In this document: one piece after another, positions 8,416 through 16,957 of the stretch
Layout: every line of letters starts with the position of its first letter
Numbering within the stretch: the stretch's first letter is position 1
Assembly: GCA_044433115.1 (NCBI GenBank)
Contig: JAWXTY010000020.1
Location: 1 to 41,312, forward strand
Reading direction: 5' to 3'
DNA from: CAKUIA01 sp044433115
GTDB taxonomy: Bacteria; Verrucomicrobiota; Verrucomicrobiia; Opitutales; Intestinicryptomonadaceae
Length of the DNA: 41,312 bases
Translations under genes and position numbers: made by a program
Notes under the pieces: generated by a model
What the model was told of the DNA's origin: nothing
Seen by the model: only the letters and a program-made list of their open reading frames with translations
Databases searched by the model: none

Positions 8416-9427
8416 AGTTCGAATTAGTTCTTATCGCCTTAAAGCCTGCTGAAGTTATACAATCTGCCAAGTCCTTTTCGCTTAGCTCTTTAAAGTTTGC
8501 ACCTGCAGAAGACGCAACTTCCTCAGCCCAGTGAGTGCCTCCTATATCGTCTGCACCAAAGTTCAACAACAACTGAGCAAATCTATCTGAAAAGTGAGTT
8601 ACTGGAACTCGTATATGAGGCACATTATCAAGAGCAATCCTCGTCAAAGAGCAAATTTTACAGCTATATTGCGAAGTCAATTTAGTATCTACAACACTTT
8701 CGCCCTTTCTAAAAGGTAGAAGTACTATAGCCTTAAATCCATTTGTTTCTTCTTGTAAATTCCTCAAAGATTGCAAGTGATTAGCCACTGCCCTATCGTC
8801 CTCGACGTGTCCATAAAGCATAGTAGCATTAGTTTTCAATCCACATTTATGAGCTTGCCTATGCCCCTCTAACCACGCTTTGCCTGAGAGTTTTTTAGGA
8901 GATACTACATTTCGAACCCTTGGGTTAAATATCTCAGCTCCACCCCCAGGGAGAGCATCTAAGCCAGCGTCTATCAGGCTTTTATATACATATTCCAAGC
9001 TTTTGCCAGTGATTTCTGACATCATCACGCACTCGGAAGCTGTGAAAGCCACTATATTCAAATTAGGGGCAACTCTTCTAATAGTTTTAAGTACATCAAT
9101 GTAGTAATCAAAAGGAATGTCGTGATTAATACCTCCAATTATATGAACTTCAACTGCTCCCTTTTCGCTAAAATATCTAGCCTTTTGCTCGACTTGCTCT
9201 AAACTAAGTATGTAAGATTGCTTGCTATCTTTTTTCTTGGCAAAAGAGCATATAGGGCAAAAAAGCTCGCAAGTATTAGAATAAGTTATCGCACCATTTA
9301 CAGTATAAAATGCCTTATTATCGTGTAGCTTAGTGCGTATATCATTCGCTTGGCTAGCTAAGTCATAGAGACTCGAGTTAGCCAATAAGCTTTCTAAAAT
9401 TAATTCGTTTTTCACGCTATTGTTCAT
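8408..9427 (-). CDS. mqnE: aminofutalosine synthase (radical SAM)
   Basis: MqnE couples 3-[(1-carboxyvinyl)oxy]benzoate to the adenosyl group of SAM, giving 6-amino-6-deoxyfutalosine. The radical-SAM motif CELFCPIC (C53, C57, C60 from the chosen start) follows VNGAITYSNT. PGGGAEIFNPRVRNVVSPKK, WLEGHRQAHKCGLKTNATM and LYGHVEDDRAVANH are typical of MqnE. The start is the ATG at 9427; an upstream in-frame TTG at 9439 is less likely. It is the first gene of the minus-strand mqn operon, 75 bp from the divergent prenyltransferase gene. Confidence 0.94.
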   Translation of the reverse strand: MNNSVKNELILESLLANSSLYDLASQANDIRTKLHDNKAFYTVNGAITYSNTCELFCPICSFAKKKDSKQSYILSLEQVEQKARYFSEKGAVEVHIIGGINHDIPFDYYIDVLKTIRRVAPNLNIVAFTASECVMMSEITGKSLEYVYKSLIDAGLDALPGGGAEIFNPRVRNVVSPKKLSGKAWLEGHRQAHKCGLKTNATMLYGHVEDDRAVANHLQSLRNLQEETNGFKAIVLLPFRKGESVVDTKLTSQYSCKICSLTRIALDNVPHIRVPVTHFSDRFAQLLLNFGADDIGGTHWAEEVASSAGANFKELSEKDLADCITSAGFKAIRTNSNYV

Positions 9428-9502
9428 AAAATATAACAATAGAGTATGAACGAATAAAAAAATATTGCCAAGACTAAAAATATATAGATTATATATTAAC
9501 TA
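9428..9502. promoter_or_regulatory. divergent promoter region of the menaquinone genes
   Basis: This 75-bp AT-rich gap separates mqnE (minus) from the prenyltransferase gene (plus) and must hold both start signals. TTGCCA (9465-9470) followed by AT-rich hexamers near 9485-9497 is a possible plus-strand promoter, but the spacing is not ideal. No Shine-Dalgarno sequence precedes either start. No clear operator is seen. Confidence 0.4.
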
Positions 9503-10360
9503 ATGTTTTCTAAGATATATAATTTTGCAGATATGATAAAATTGGGGCATACGCTCTTTGCTTTGCCCTTTGTTTTGAGTGCTTTGTGCCTTGCTTATAA
9601 AAATGGAGCAAGCATTACTTTGCCTATATCTATATATATAATACTAGCCTTTTGCTTTGCTCGTGCCTTTGCGATGGCGTTTAATAGGATAGTAGATAGG
9701 AAATTTGACGCAGAAAATAAGCGAACAGCAAATAGACACTTAGTTACAGGGCAAATATCAGTTGCCACTGCAAAGTTTTTCACCCTAATTTGTGCAATAC
9801 TCTTTTGTGCGACTACGTTTTTTATAAATAACTTATGCTTTTATTTGAGCTTTGTTGCCCTTTTTATACTTGCTCTTTACTCGTACACAAAGCGATTTAC
9901 GAGCCTTGCACACTTTTTCTTGGGCTTTGCTATAGCGATTTCGCCAATCGCAGTTGGCATTGCCCTCTTTGGCTCTATAGAATTTTATATGATTATTCTA
10001 GCCCTTGGGCTACTCTTTCACATAGCTGCCTTCGACTTGCTTTACTCTATGCAAGACAAGGACTTCGACGAAAAAAATCACCTGCACTCTATCCCTTCTA
10101 AATATGGATATAAAACTGCAAAGAAGCTCTCAGCCTTATCCTTTGCCTTAGCGAGCCTTGCCTTTATCTACTTGGGTATAAATCAAGACTTTCCCTTATA
10201 TTATTACATAATTACAAGTGTTGCAATCACTCTATATTTTTGCGAACATCTAGTAATTAAGCTAACGAGATTAAAGAATATATCGCTGGTATTCTTTGAG
10301 ATGAATGTAATAGTTTCAGCCCTAATTTTTATAGCAATAGCAAGTGCAACTTTAATTTAG
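9503..10360 (+). CDS. mqnP: UbiA-family prenyltransferase (MqnP-like)
   Basis: This integral membrane enzyme attaches the polyprenyl tail to the naphthoate ring. The 285-residue protein has about nine hydrophobic helices and both Asp-rich motifs of the UbiA family: NRIVDRKFDAENKRT (61-75) and SMQDKDFDEKN (about 184-194). HSIPSKYG follows, as in the clade commonly found in futalosine-pathway bacteria. It is the first gene of the plus-strand arm, 12 bp before ubiX. The context supports 1,4-dihydroxy-6-naphthoate as acceptor rather than 4-hydroxybenzoate; no ubiquinone genes are present. Confidence 0.9.
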   Translation: MFSKIYNFADMIKLGHTLFALPFVLSALCLAYKNGASITLPISIYIILAFCFARAFAMAFNRIVDRKFDAENKRTANRHLVTGQISVATAKFFTLICAILFCATTFFINNLCFYLSFVALFILALYSYTKRFTSLAHFFLGFAIAISPIAVGIALFGSIEFYMIILALGLLFHIAAFDLLYSMQDKDFDEKNHLHSIPSKYGYKTAKKLSALSFALASLAFIYLGINQDFPLYYYIITSVAITLYFCEHLVIKLTRLKNISLVFFEMNVIVSALIFIAIASATLI

Positions 10361-10372
10361 AAGTCCATAGAT

Positions 10373-10972
10373 ATGAAAAATCAAAGAAAAATAGTTTTGG
10401 CAATAACTGGAGCAAGTGGAGTTATATATGGCGTAGAGTTTGCAAAATATGTGTTGCAAAATACTGATATAGAGCTACATTGCATAGTTAGCAATGCTGG
10501 TAACGACATTATAATGCACGAGCTTAAGCACCCTAATCTCGAAAGTGCCTTAGGGGATTTAGCACAAAGCAAAATGCTTAAAATACACGACGACTCGAAC
10601 TTTTTCTCTAAGCTAGCAAGTGGCTCTTCTTCCTTTGATGCTATGATTATAAGCCCTTGCTCTGCAAATACTTTAGGTAAACTTGCCTTTGGAATTGCCG
10701 ACAATTTGATAAGTAGAGTTGCTTCAGTAGCTCTCAAGGAAAGACGCAAGCTTTGCCTTGTTTTAAGAGAAACGCCACTATCGCTACCAATCTTACAAAG
10801 TGCAACGACACTATGTCAAGCAGGGGCGATAATAATGCCAGCTTGCCCTGCATTTTATTCTAAGGAAAAGACTTTTGAGGATTTAATTAAATTTGTCGTA
10901 GGCAAGAGCTTAGCGACTATAGGTATTCAACAAAACTTAATGAAGGAGTGGAATGGACAAGACACTTTGTAA
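10373..10972 (+). CDS. ubiX: flavin prenyltransferase UbiX
   Basis: UbiX prenylates FMN to make prenyl-FMN, the cofactor of UbiD decarboxylases. The 199-residue flavoprotein shows the N-terminal FMN-binding TGASGVIYG (12-20), MIISPCSANTLGKLAFGIADNLISR cut across about residues 90-115, and LCLVLRETPLSLP with the Arg-Glu pair. PACPAFY is the usual C-terminal segment. It lies between the prenyltransferase and ubiD and overlaps ubiD by 20 bp, so the cofactor-maker and its client are coupled. Confidence 0.95.
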   Translation: MKNQRKIVLAITGASGVIYGVEFAKYVLQNTDIELHCIVSNAGNDIIMHELKHPNLESALGDLAQSKMLKIHDDSNFFSKLASGSSSFDAMIISPCSANTLGKLAFGIADNLISRVASVALKERRKLCLVLRETPLSLPILQSATTLCQAGAIIMPACPAFYSKEKTFEDLIKFVVGKSLATIGIQQNLMKEWNGQDTL

Positions 10973-12704
10973 TGACTTACAAGAATTTATAGCTCTATTA
11001 GAAAATAAGGGCGAACTAATTAGAATTAAAGATGAAATTAGCCTAGACTTGGAAATTTCTAAGATTACTGACGCTGAGTCAAAGAAGCCTAATGGGGGTA
11101 AGGCTCTGTTGTTTGAGAAGGTAAAAGAGTCGCCTTTTCCTGTGGCGACTAATCTTTTTGGTAGTGATTTAAGAATGTCTTTAGCTCTGAATGTAAGCTC
11201 TCTTGCCCAAGCTGGCGATGAGATAGATAAGCTTGTGAAAATAAAGCCTCCAAAGTCTTTAGGACAAATGTTTTCGCTTGCAAAAGACTTCTTCCCATTG
11301 CTAAAAATTCTACCTAAAAAGAGGGTAAAGAAAGCCCCTTGCCAAGAAGTAATAGCCCAAGGCGATGATATTAATTTAGAGGAAATTCCAGTGCTAAAAT
11401 GCTGGAGTGGCGATGGTGGACGCTTCATTACCCTACCTTTGGTATTTACTAAAAATATAGATGAAACTGAGCATAACTTGGGTATGTATAGGCTTCAAGT
11501 CTTTGATAAGAAAACTACAGGTATGCACTGGCATATACACAAAGACTCTGCCCATTTTTACAATCAATATAAGGCTCAAAAGAAGAGAATGCCTGTTGCT
11601 GTTGCGATAGGGGCAGACCCTGCAACTATATATTCGGCTACTGCTCCTCTGCCTCGTGGTATAGATGAGTTGCTCCTTAGTGCATTTTTTAGGAAAAGCC
11701 CTGTAAAGATGGTTAAGTGTATTAGCCAAGACTTGGAAGTTCCTGCCAATGCTGAGTTTGTCTTAGAAGGCTATGTTGAACCAGACGAGTTGCGTATGGA
11801 AGGACCTTTTGGCGACCACACTGGCTACTATTCCCTTGCAGATTACTACCCAGTTTTCCATCTCACTGCTATAACTAGAAAGGCAAAACCTATATATTGT
11901 GCAACGCTAGTGGGCCCTCCTCCTATGGAAGATTGCTATATGGCAAAGGCTACAGAAAGGGTATTCTTACCTCTACTTAGAGCAGTTTTCCCTGAAATAA
12001 AGGAAATGTTTTTGCCTTGGGAGGGCGTATTCCACAACATAGTTATAATATCTATAAAGAAAGAATTTCCTGCTCACGCTCAAAAACTTATGAATGCAGT
12101 TTGGGGACAAGGACAAATGGGATTTTGCAAAACTGTAGTTGTTATAGACGAAGATTGCGACCCAAGCGACTTAGGGCTAATTTGGGATAAGCTCCTAAAT
12201 AACTTTGATATAGACAGCGATATACTCCACAATTATGGCATTTTAGACGTGCTTGACCACTCTTCGCCAGAGGCTATGCGAGGCAATAAACTTGGCATAG
12301 ATTTGACTAATAGGCTAGACTGCGAAAGCCCAAGAAAGGCTCTTAACTTCGACGACTCTTGCGATATATCTAGTATAAAGGCAGAATTTCCTTACATAAA
12401 GAATATAAATATAAATAAGTCTTTTTGTGGGATTAGCCTAACTAAGGGCGAGCTTGCAGGCAAAGATATACTTAAGGCACTCATAGACACTAAAGTCTTT
12501 GACAATATTAGAGCTATAGCCATTTTCGACGATAATATAGATGTTAAAGATAACTCAAAAATGTTGTGGAAAGTATTTAATAATGTTGACCCAAAGCGAG
12601 ATATAATCTTTAATAACTCTAAAAACATATATATAGATGCTTGTAAAAAGACTAAGGCTGATGGACATTTGAGAGAATGGCCTGACGAATTGAACTTTGA
12701 TTAA
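10953..12704 (+). CDS. ubiD: UbiD-family decarboxylase (menaquinone route)
   Basis: This is a prenyl-FMN-dependent decarboxylase, predicted to remove the carboxylate from the prenylated 6-naphthoate in the late futalosine pathway. At 583 residues it matches the long menaquinone-type UbiD. Visible signs: GGRFITLPLVFT, the prenyl-FMN/metal region GMYRLQVFDKKTTGMHWHIH, and RMEGPFGDHTGYYS with the catalytic Glu-rich stretch (FVLEGYVEPDELRMEG). AAGGAG seven bases before the ATG inside ubiX fixes the start; it is one of the best ribosome sites in the window. A small membrane-protein gene follows 8 bp later. Confidence 0.94.
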   Translation: MDKTLCNDLQEFIALLENKGELIRIKDEISLDLEISKITDAESKKPNGGKALLFEKVKESPFPVATNLFGSDLRMSLALNVSSLAQAGDEIDKLVKIKPPKSLGQMFSLAKDFFPLLKILPKKRVKKAPCQEVIAQGDDINLEEIPVLKCWSGDGGRFITLPLVFTKNIDETEHNLGMYRLQVFDKKTTGMHWHIHKDSAHFYNQYKAQKKRMPVAVAIGADPATIYSATAPLPRGIDELLLSAFFRKSPVKMVKCISQDLEVPANAEFVLEGYVEPDELRMEGPFGDHTGYYSLADYYPVFHLTAITRKAKPIYCATLVGPPPMEDCYMAKATERVFLPLLRAVFPEIKEMFLPWEGVFHNIVIISIKKEFPAHAQKLMNAVWGQGQMGFCKTVVVIDEDCDPSDLGLIWDKLLNNFDIDSDILHNYGILDVLDHSSPEAMRGNKLGIDLTNRLDCESPRKALNFDDSCDISSIKAEFPYIKNININKSFCGISLTKGELAGKDILKALIDTKVFDNIRAIAIFDDNIDVKDNSKMLWKVFNNVDPKRDIIFNNSKNIYIDACKKTKADGHLREWPDELNFD

Positions 12705-12712
12705 AAAATAAA

Positions 12713-13264
12713 ATGGATACTTTAAACACAATAATTCAATGCTTAAAGAGTTTTTGCTCTCAAGTGTATGAGATTTTAAAATTTCTAAATGCTTATCAAA
12801 ATTACCTGATGGCACTTGTGATAGTCTTACTTATCTTATTGATTATCATAAGACTTAAGAGGCACTTTAGCCCTATAAAGCTATTTGATAACAACAATGG
12901 CATTGTAACGCTAAAGAGAAAGGCTCTACATTCCTTAGTTGAAAGCGTGTGTTATAATATGGGTTCTCTCACAAAGCCTAAGATAGCTATTTATGTAAAA
13001 AGAAGAAAGTTGTTTTTGAGTGTATCGCTTAAAATAGAGTCAGAACAAAGGCTTGTGGACTTTACTTCTAAGCTCCAAGAAGAAATTCAAAATGCTTTTA
13101 TTCAACAATTAGGTATAGAAAAAATTGGCAAAATTGATATAAATATTAATGAATTTCGTGGACTTCAAAAAAAGCCACTTAGCCACTATCAAAAACATAT
13201 AGAGCCAAAAGCACCTACTTCTTCAACTCCAGAGAGTTCAAACTCTGCTGACTCAGAAATTTAA
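12713..13264 (+). CDS. AmaP/Asp23-like membrane protein
   Basis: The 183-residue protein has one strong transmembrane segment (about 31-48, LMALVIVLLILLIIIRL), then a soluble alpha/beta domain (about 60-155). That domain runs KRKALHSLVESVCYNMG, PKIAIYVKRRKLFLSVSLKI, LQEEIQNAFIQQLG and IDININEFRGL. The pattern resembles the Asp23/AmaP (alkaline-shock membrane anchor) family. The Pro/Ser/Thr-rich tail looks disordered. It lies 8 bp after ubiD and 2 bp before the ThiE-like gene, so it is in the operon, but no link to menaquinone is apparent. The family call is tentative. Confidence 0.55.
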   Translation: MDTLNTIIQCLKSFCSQVYEILKFLNAYQNYLMALVIVLLILLIIIRLKRHFSPIKLFDNNNGIVTLKRKALHSLVESVCYNMGSLTKPKIAIYVKRRKLFLSVSLKIESEQRLVDFTSKLQEEIQNAFIQQLGIEKIGKIDININEFRGLQKKPLSHYQKHIEPKAPTSSTPESSNSADSEI

Positions 13265-13266
13265 AT

Positions 13267-13932
13267 ATGGCAAAAAATATCCAAAAACTTTCAAATATAG
13301 ACTTTTACGCAATCTTAGATACAGGATATGTAGCTCGAGATATGCTCTATAAAAAGTGTAAGGAACTAATTGCTGGCAATGTTGACATAATTCAACTTAG
13401 GGCAAAAAAGCAAAGCCCTTTGGAAATTGCAAAAATAGCTTCGGAAATTAGCCCCTTATTCGAAGAGGAAAACGCCCCTATATTTATTATTAACGACGAT
13501 TTAAAGCTTGCGAAATCTATAGACTTTGCAGGGCTTCACCTTGGGCAAGACGACATTGACTGTCGCATTGCAAGGCAAGAACTTGGCGAAGATAGAGTTT
13601 TGGGGCTGTCTACTCACTCGCTCGAGCAAGCCACAAAGGCTAATGAATTATATGATATTTTAGACTACTTTGCAGTGGGTCCTGTTTATCCTACAAATAC
13701 AAAACTTGGCAGACCTGCAGTTGGCTTAGAACTTCTTCGACAAGTATCTAGCCTTGAGCTAAAGCTCCCATTTTTTGCTATAGGAGGGATAAACTTTGAA
13801 ACAGCAAAATCTGCCCTAGAATATGGAGCAAAAAGGCTCGTTGCTGTATCTGCAATATTAGAGCAAGAAAATTCGGCTCAGGCGATTGCAAAAATGCGTG
13901 ATATAATTAAAGACGAGCTTTCAAAAATTTAA
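13267..13932 (+). CDS. thiE: thiamine-phosphate synthase (ThiE/TenI family)
   Basis: ThiE joins HMP-pyrophosphate to thiazole phosphate to give thiamine phosphate. The 221-residue TIM barrel has the family sites in order: IIQLRAKK (pyrophosphate side), FIINDDLKLA, GLHLGQDD, GLSTHS, YFAVGPVYPTNTK and FAIGGI. This set favours an active synthase rather than a TenI-type aminase. No other thiamine genes or TPP riboswitch are nearby, so the gene sits apart from its pathway. It starts 2 bp after the membrane-protein gene. Confidence 0.85.
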   Translation: MAKNIQKLSNIDFYAILDTGYVARDMLYKKCKELIAGNVDIIQLRAKKQSPLEIAKIASEISPLFEEENAPIFIINDDLKLAKSIDFAGLHLGQDDIDCRIARQELGEDRVLGLSTHSLEQATKANELYDILDYFAVGPVYPTNTKLGRPAVGLELLRQVSSLELKLPFFAIGGINFETAKSALEYGAKRLVAVSAILEQENSAQAIAKMRDIIKDELSKI

Positions 13933-13966
13933 ACCTTAATTTAAACCTCATATAAAAGGAATAAAA

Positions 13967-15178
13967 ATGAATAAACCTAAAAAAGTTGCAATATTAACTG
14001 CAGGGGGCTTAGCTCCTTGCTTATCATCTGCTGTAGGTGGGCTTATTGCTCGCTATAGTGAAATCGACCCATCTGTGGAAATTATCTGCTATAGAGGTGG
14101 CTATAAGGGACTTCTCCTTGGCGATAGTATTCTTGTAGACGAAGAAATGCGTAGCCTTGCAAGTAATCTATTGAAATTTGGAGGTTCTCCTATAGGCAAT
14201 TCAAGAGTAAAGCTAACTAATGTTAAGGATTGTATCAAGCGTGGTTTAGTTCAAGAGGGGCAAGACCCACAAAAGGTTGCTGCAGACCAACTAGTTAAAG
14301 ATGGCGTAGACATTCTTCACACTATTGGTGGCGACGACACTAACACTGCTGCTGCAGACCTCGCTGCTTTCCTTAAGACTAATAACTACAATCTAACAGT
14401 AATAGGCTTGCCAAAAACTATAGATAACGACGTATATCCTATACGCCAAAGTTTAGGTGCTTGGACTGCTGCCGAAGAGGGTGCTGTGTTCTTTAATAAT
14501 GTGGTAAATGAGTGTTCTGCAAATCCAAGAATGTTGATTATACACGAAGTAATGGGCAGAAATTGTGGTTACTTAACAGCTGCAACTGCATACGAATATA
14601 GAGCTATGCTAAATCACGATGAGTGGGTAGATGGCTTGGGCTTGTCTATGGAGTCAAGAGACGTTCACGGAATTTATATCCCAGAGATGGACTTTGATAT
14701 AAAGGCAGAAGCTGCTCGTTTAAAAGAAATTATGGACGAAGTTGACTGCGTAAATATATTTATATCTGAAGGTGCTGGTGTAAAAACTATAGTAGCAGAA
14801 ATGGAAGCAAATGGCGAAGATGTTCCTAGAGACGCTTTCGGACACATTAAGCTCGACGCTATTAACCCTGGTAAGTGGTTTGGCAATCAATTCGCTTCTA
14901 TGTTAGACGCTGAGAAAGTTTTGGTACAAAAAAGTGGCTACTACGCAAGAGCTGCTGCCTCTAACCAAGAGGACTTAAACCTAATTAAGAGCTGTGTAGA
15001 CTATGCTGTAGACGCTGCATTACGTGGTGAGTCTGGTGTAATTGGACACGACGAAGACAAGAATAATGTACTAAGAGCAATAGAGTTTGAACGTATTAAG
15101 GGAGGAAAGCCTTTTGATACAAAAACTCCTTGGTTTATAGATATGCTCCAAGACATTGGTCAAATAGAATTATCTTAA
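13967..15178 (+). CDS. pfp: PPi-type 6-phosphofructokinase
   Basis: This enzyme phosphorylates fructose 6-phosphate. Two positions indicate pyrophosphate as phosphoryl donor: GGDDT (121-125; ATP enzymes have a Gly at the second Asp) and PKTIDND (149-155) with its Lys. EVMGRNCGYLTA binds fructose 6-phosphate. The 403-residue length fits the mid-size PPi-PFK group. AAAGGAAT ahead of the ATG serves as ribosome site. It is the last gene of the plus arm, with a strong terminator 12 bp later. Donor specificity is inferred from these residues only. Confidence 0.92.
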   Translation: MNKPKKVAILTAGGLAPCLSSAVGGLIARYSEIDPSVEIICYRGGYKGLLLGDSILVDEEMRSLASNLLKFGGSPIGNSRVKLTNVKDCIKRGLVQEGQDPQKVAADQLVKDGVDILHTIGGDDTNTAAADLAAFLKTNNYNLTVIGLPKTIDNDVYPIRQSLGAWTAAEEGAVFFNNVVNECSANPRMLIIHEVMGRNCGYLTAATAYEYRAMLNHDEWVDGLGLSMESRDVHGIYIPEMDFDIKAEAARLKEIMDEVDCVNIFISEGAGVKTIVAEMEANGEDVPRDAFGHIKLDAINPGKWFGNQFASMLDAEKVLVQKSGYYARAAASNQEDLNLIKSCVDYAVDAALRGESGVIGHDEDKNNVLRAIEFERIKGGKPFDTKTPWFIDMLQDIGQIELS

Positions 15179-15190
15179 TAGCTAAAAAAC

Positions 15191-15229
15191 AAAAGACCTA
15201 CTCGATAAAATGAGTAGGTCTTTTTGTTT
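15191..15229 (+). terminator. Rho-independent terminator
   Basis: A 13-bp perfect stem (AAAAGACCTACTC 15191-15203 with GAGTAGGTCTTTT 15212-15224) and an 8-nt loop are followed by a T-rich tail. A-rich sequence on the other side could let it also end the convergent allophanate hydrolase operon. Confidence 0.92.
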
Positions 15230-15264
15230 TATAATAAATGGGTTTAAAAACAATCTATTTTAAA

Positions 15265-16953
15265 TTATAAACTATTTTTAAATGCACGCCAGTCTCCAAA
15301 GTTGGATATGTCCTTTGTGCCTTCTGTAGCTATGCTTTCTCCTATGAAGCCAGATACTTGGCTACCATCTTCTAAGAAAACTTTGCCTATGCCAAGAGGA
15401 GCTGGTATATTGCCAACAAATTCTGCAAAAGACGCAGGGCTAAGTTTATATATCTCTACATAAAAGCTTTCGCCGCCCTCGCTTTGTCTAATCATAGCAG
15501 GCTTTGTGTCATTTTCTATAGCATACATCTTATAGCATTTTTTGCTCTTTGTAGCCTTGACAAATTTTGCCCCAAGTTCTTCTAATTGCCAGTGTAAAGG
15601 AAAGCCCTTAAGATGAGCTCCACATACGCAAATTTCCTTGTATTGACTAAACTCTTCATAGCGTTTTGCGATTTCGAATAAGTTCTTATCAGCAAATTTT
15701 TTGCCTACTACAGTAAAGCCAAATGGGAAATTATCTTCACATTCAGAAGGTATAGCTATTGCACAAAAATCCAACAAATTCATATAATTTGTATAATAAC
15801 CCAAGTTGGAATTTAACTTAATTGGGTCTTTTAAAACTTCTTCTGTTTTATAACAAGTTCCAGCTGTAGGACTTACAATAAAGTCTAGCTCGGCAAAAAT
15901 TGCGTCAGCCTTTGCCTTATATGCTTGTAGGGCGTACATATCATTAAAAACATCGCTCGCTTTTTTTGTGGATTTAGGGATAATAATTTCCTTAATTACA
16001 TCTTCGACTCCATCGAGATTTTGCTCTATGAACTGCCCTAGCCCTGCGTATCTTTCGTGTACCCAAGAGCCTTCGTATAGCAATTTTGCAGACTCCAAGA
16101 AAGGCGAAAAGTCCACTTCTTGCTTTAGTCCTCCCATTGCTTCTAAGTTTGCAACTGCATTATAGAAAGCATTTTCATAAGCTTTATTTCCAAAAAACTC
16201 CAAGTCTTTTTTAGATGGCACGCCAAAAGTAAATTTCGCTTCAAGCTTTACTGTATCAATTAGCTTAGCTGAATATGCGTCCTTTTCATTAAAGCAAGCA
16301 ACTACATCAAAGACCAACTTTGCATCGTCTGCACTATTTGCAAATACAGATATGCAATCGAGGCTCTTACAAGCAGGGACAAGTCCCTCATTGCTCAAAA
16401 GCCCCCTACTTGGTTTGTAGCCAATTAGCTTATTAAAACAAGCTGGCACTCTGCCTGATCCTGCTGTATCTGTGCCTAAAGAAAAGGCACACAAGTCGTA
16501 TGCTAAACTTACAGCACTGCCAGAGCTAGACCCTCCGCTTATATAGCCTTGGGCGTACTTATTAGGCACGATGCCAAAAGGTGAACGCACGCCAACTAAG
16601 CCTGTTGCAAACTGATCCATATTGGTTTTACCCAAAGGGATAGCCCCTGCCTTGATTAGCAAATCTACCACAAAAGCATTCTTTTTTGGCATATAAGCAT
16701 ATTTTGGGCAAGCTGCAGTAGTTGGCAATTCAGCTAAATCTATATTATCTTTTATAGTAAAAGGAATACCATATAGTGGCAAATCAACTTTGCCTTCTAT
16801 ATTTTTTATATAGCCTTGAATTTGCTCTTTAGAAAGCTTTGTTATCCAAATTTCTTCTGGAGAATTTTCTATTTTCTCAAAAATCCTACTATAGAACTTT
16901 TCTAAGTCTATAGTAGAGTTTCTCAATCCTTTTAGTAAATTACTAATATTCAT
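15265..16953 (-). CDS. atzF: allophanate hydrolase
   Basis: AtzF hydrolyses allophanate to two ammonia and two CO2, the last step of urea/guanidine carboxylase pathways. The amidase-signature domain (1 to about 440) has the catalytic triad: Lys68 in IPFTIKDN, the cis-Ser in ISGGSSSGSA (142/143) and nucleophile Ser166 in GTDTAGSGR. The C-terminal allophanate-hydrolase domain (about 440-562) starts at ICVCGAHLKGFPLHWQL and ends in GDWRAF. Both domains are complete, so free release of the decarboxylated intermediate is unlikely. It begins 4 bp after the carboxylase stop and is the last gene of the nitrogen operon. Confidence 0.95.
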   Translation of the reverse strand: MNISNLLKGLRNSTIDLEKFYSRIFEKIENSPEEIWITKLSKEQIQGYIKNIEGKVDLPLYGIPFTIKDNIDLAELPTTAACPKYAYMPKKNAFVVDLLIKAGAIPLGKTNMDQFATGLVGVRSPFGIVPNKYAQGYISGGSSSGSAVSLAYDLCAFSLGTDTAGSGRVPACFNKLIGYKPSRGLLSNEGLVPACKSLDCISVFANSADDAKLVFDVVACFNEKDAYSAKLIDTVKLEAKFTFGVPSKKDLEFFGNKAYENAFYNAVANLEAMGGLKQEVDFSPFLESAKLLYEGSWVHERYAGLGQFIEQNLDGVEDVIKEIIIPKSTKKASDVFNDMYALQAYKAKADAIFAELDFIVSPTAGTCYKTEEVLKDPIKLNSNLGYYTNYMNLLDFCAIAIPSECEDNFPFGFTVVGKKFADKNLFEIAKRYEEFSQYKEICVCGAHLKGFPLHWQLEELGAKFVKATKSKKCYKMYAIENDTKPAMIRQSEGGESFYVEIYKLSPASFAEFVGNIPAPLGIGKVFLEDGSQVSGFIGESIATEGTKDISNFGDWRAFKNSL

Positions 16954-16957
16954 AATA

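Noticed and set aside
11433..11729. Minus-strand ORF inside ubiD
   Set aside because: It is antisense to the conserved UbiD catalytic region and has no ribosome site or recognisable domain.
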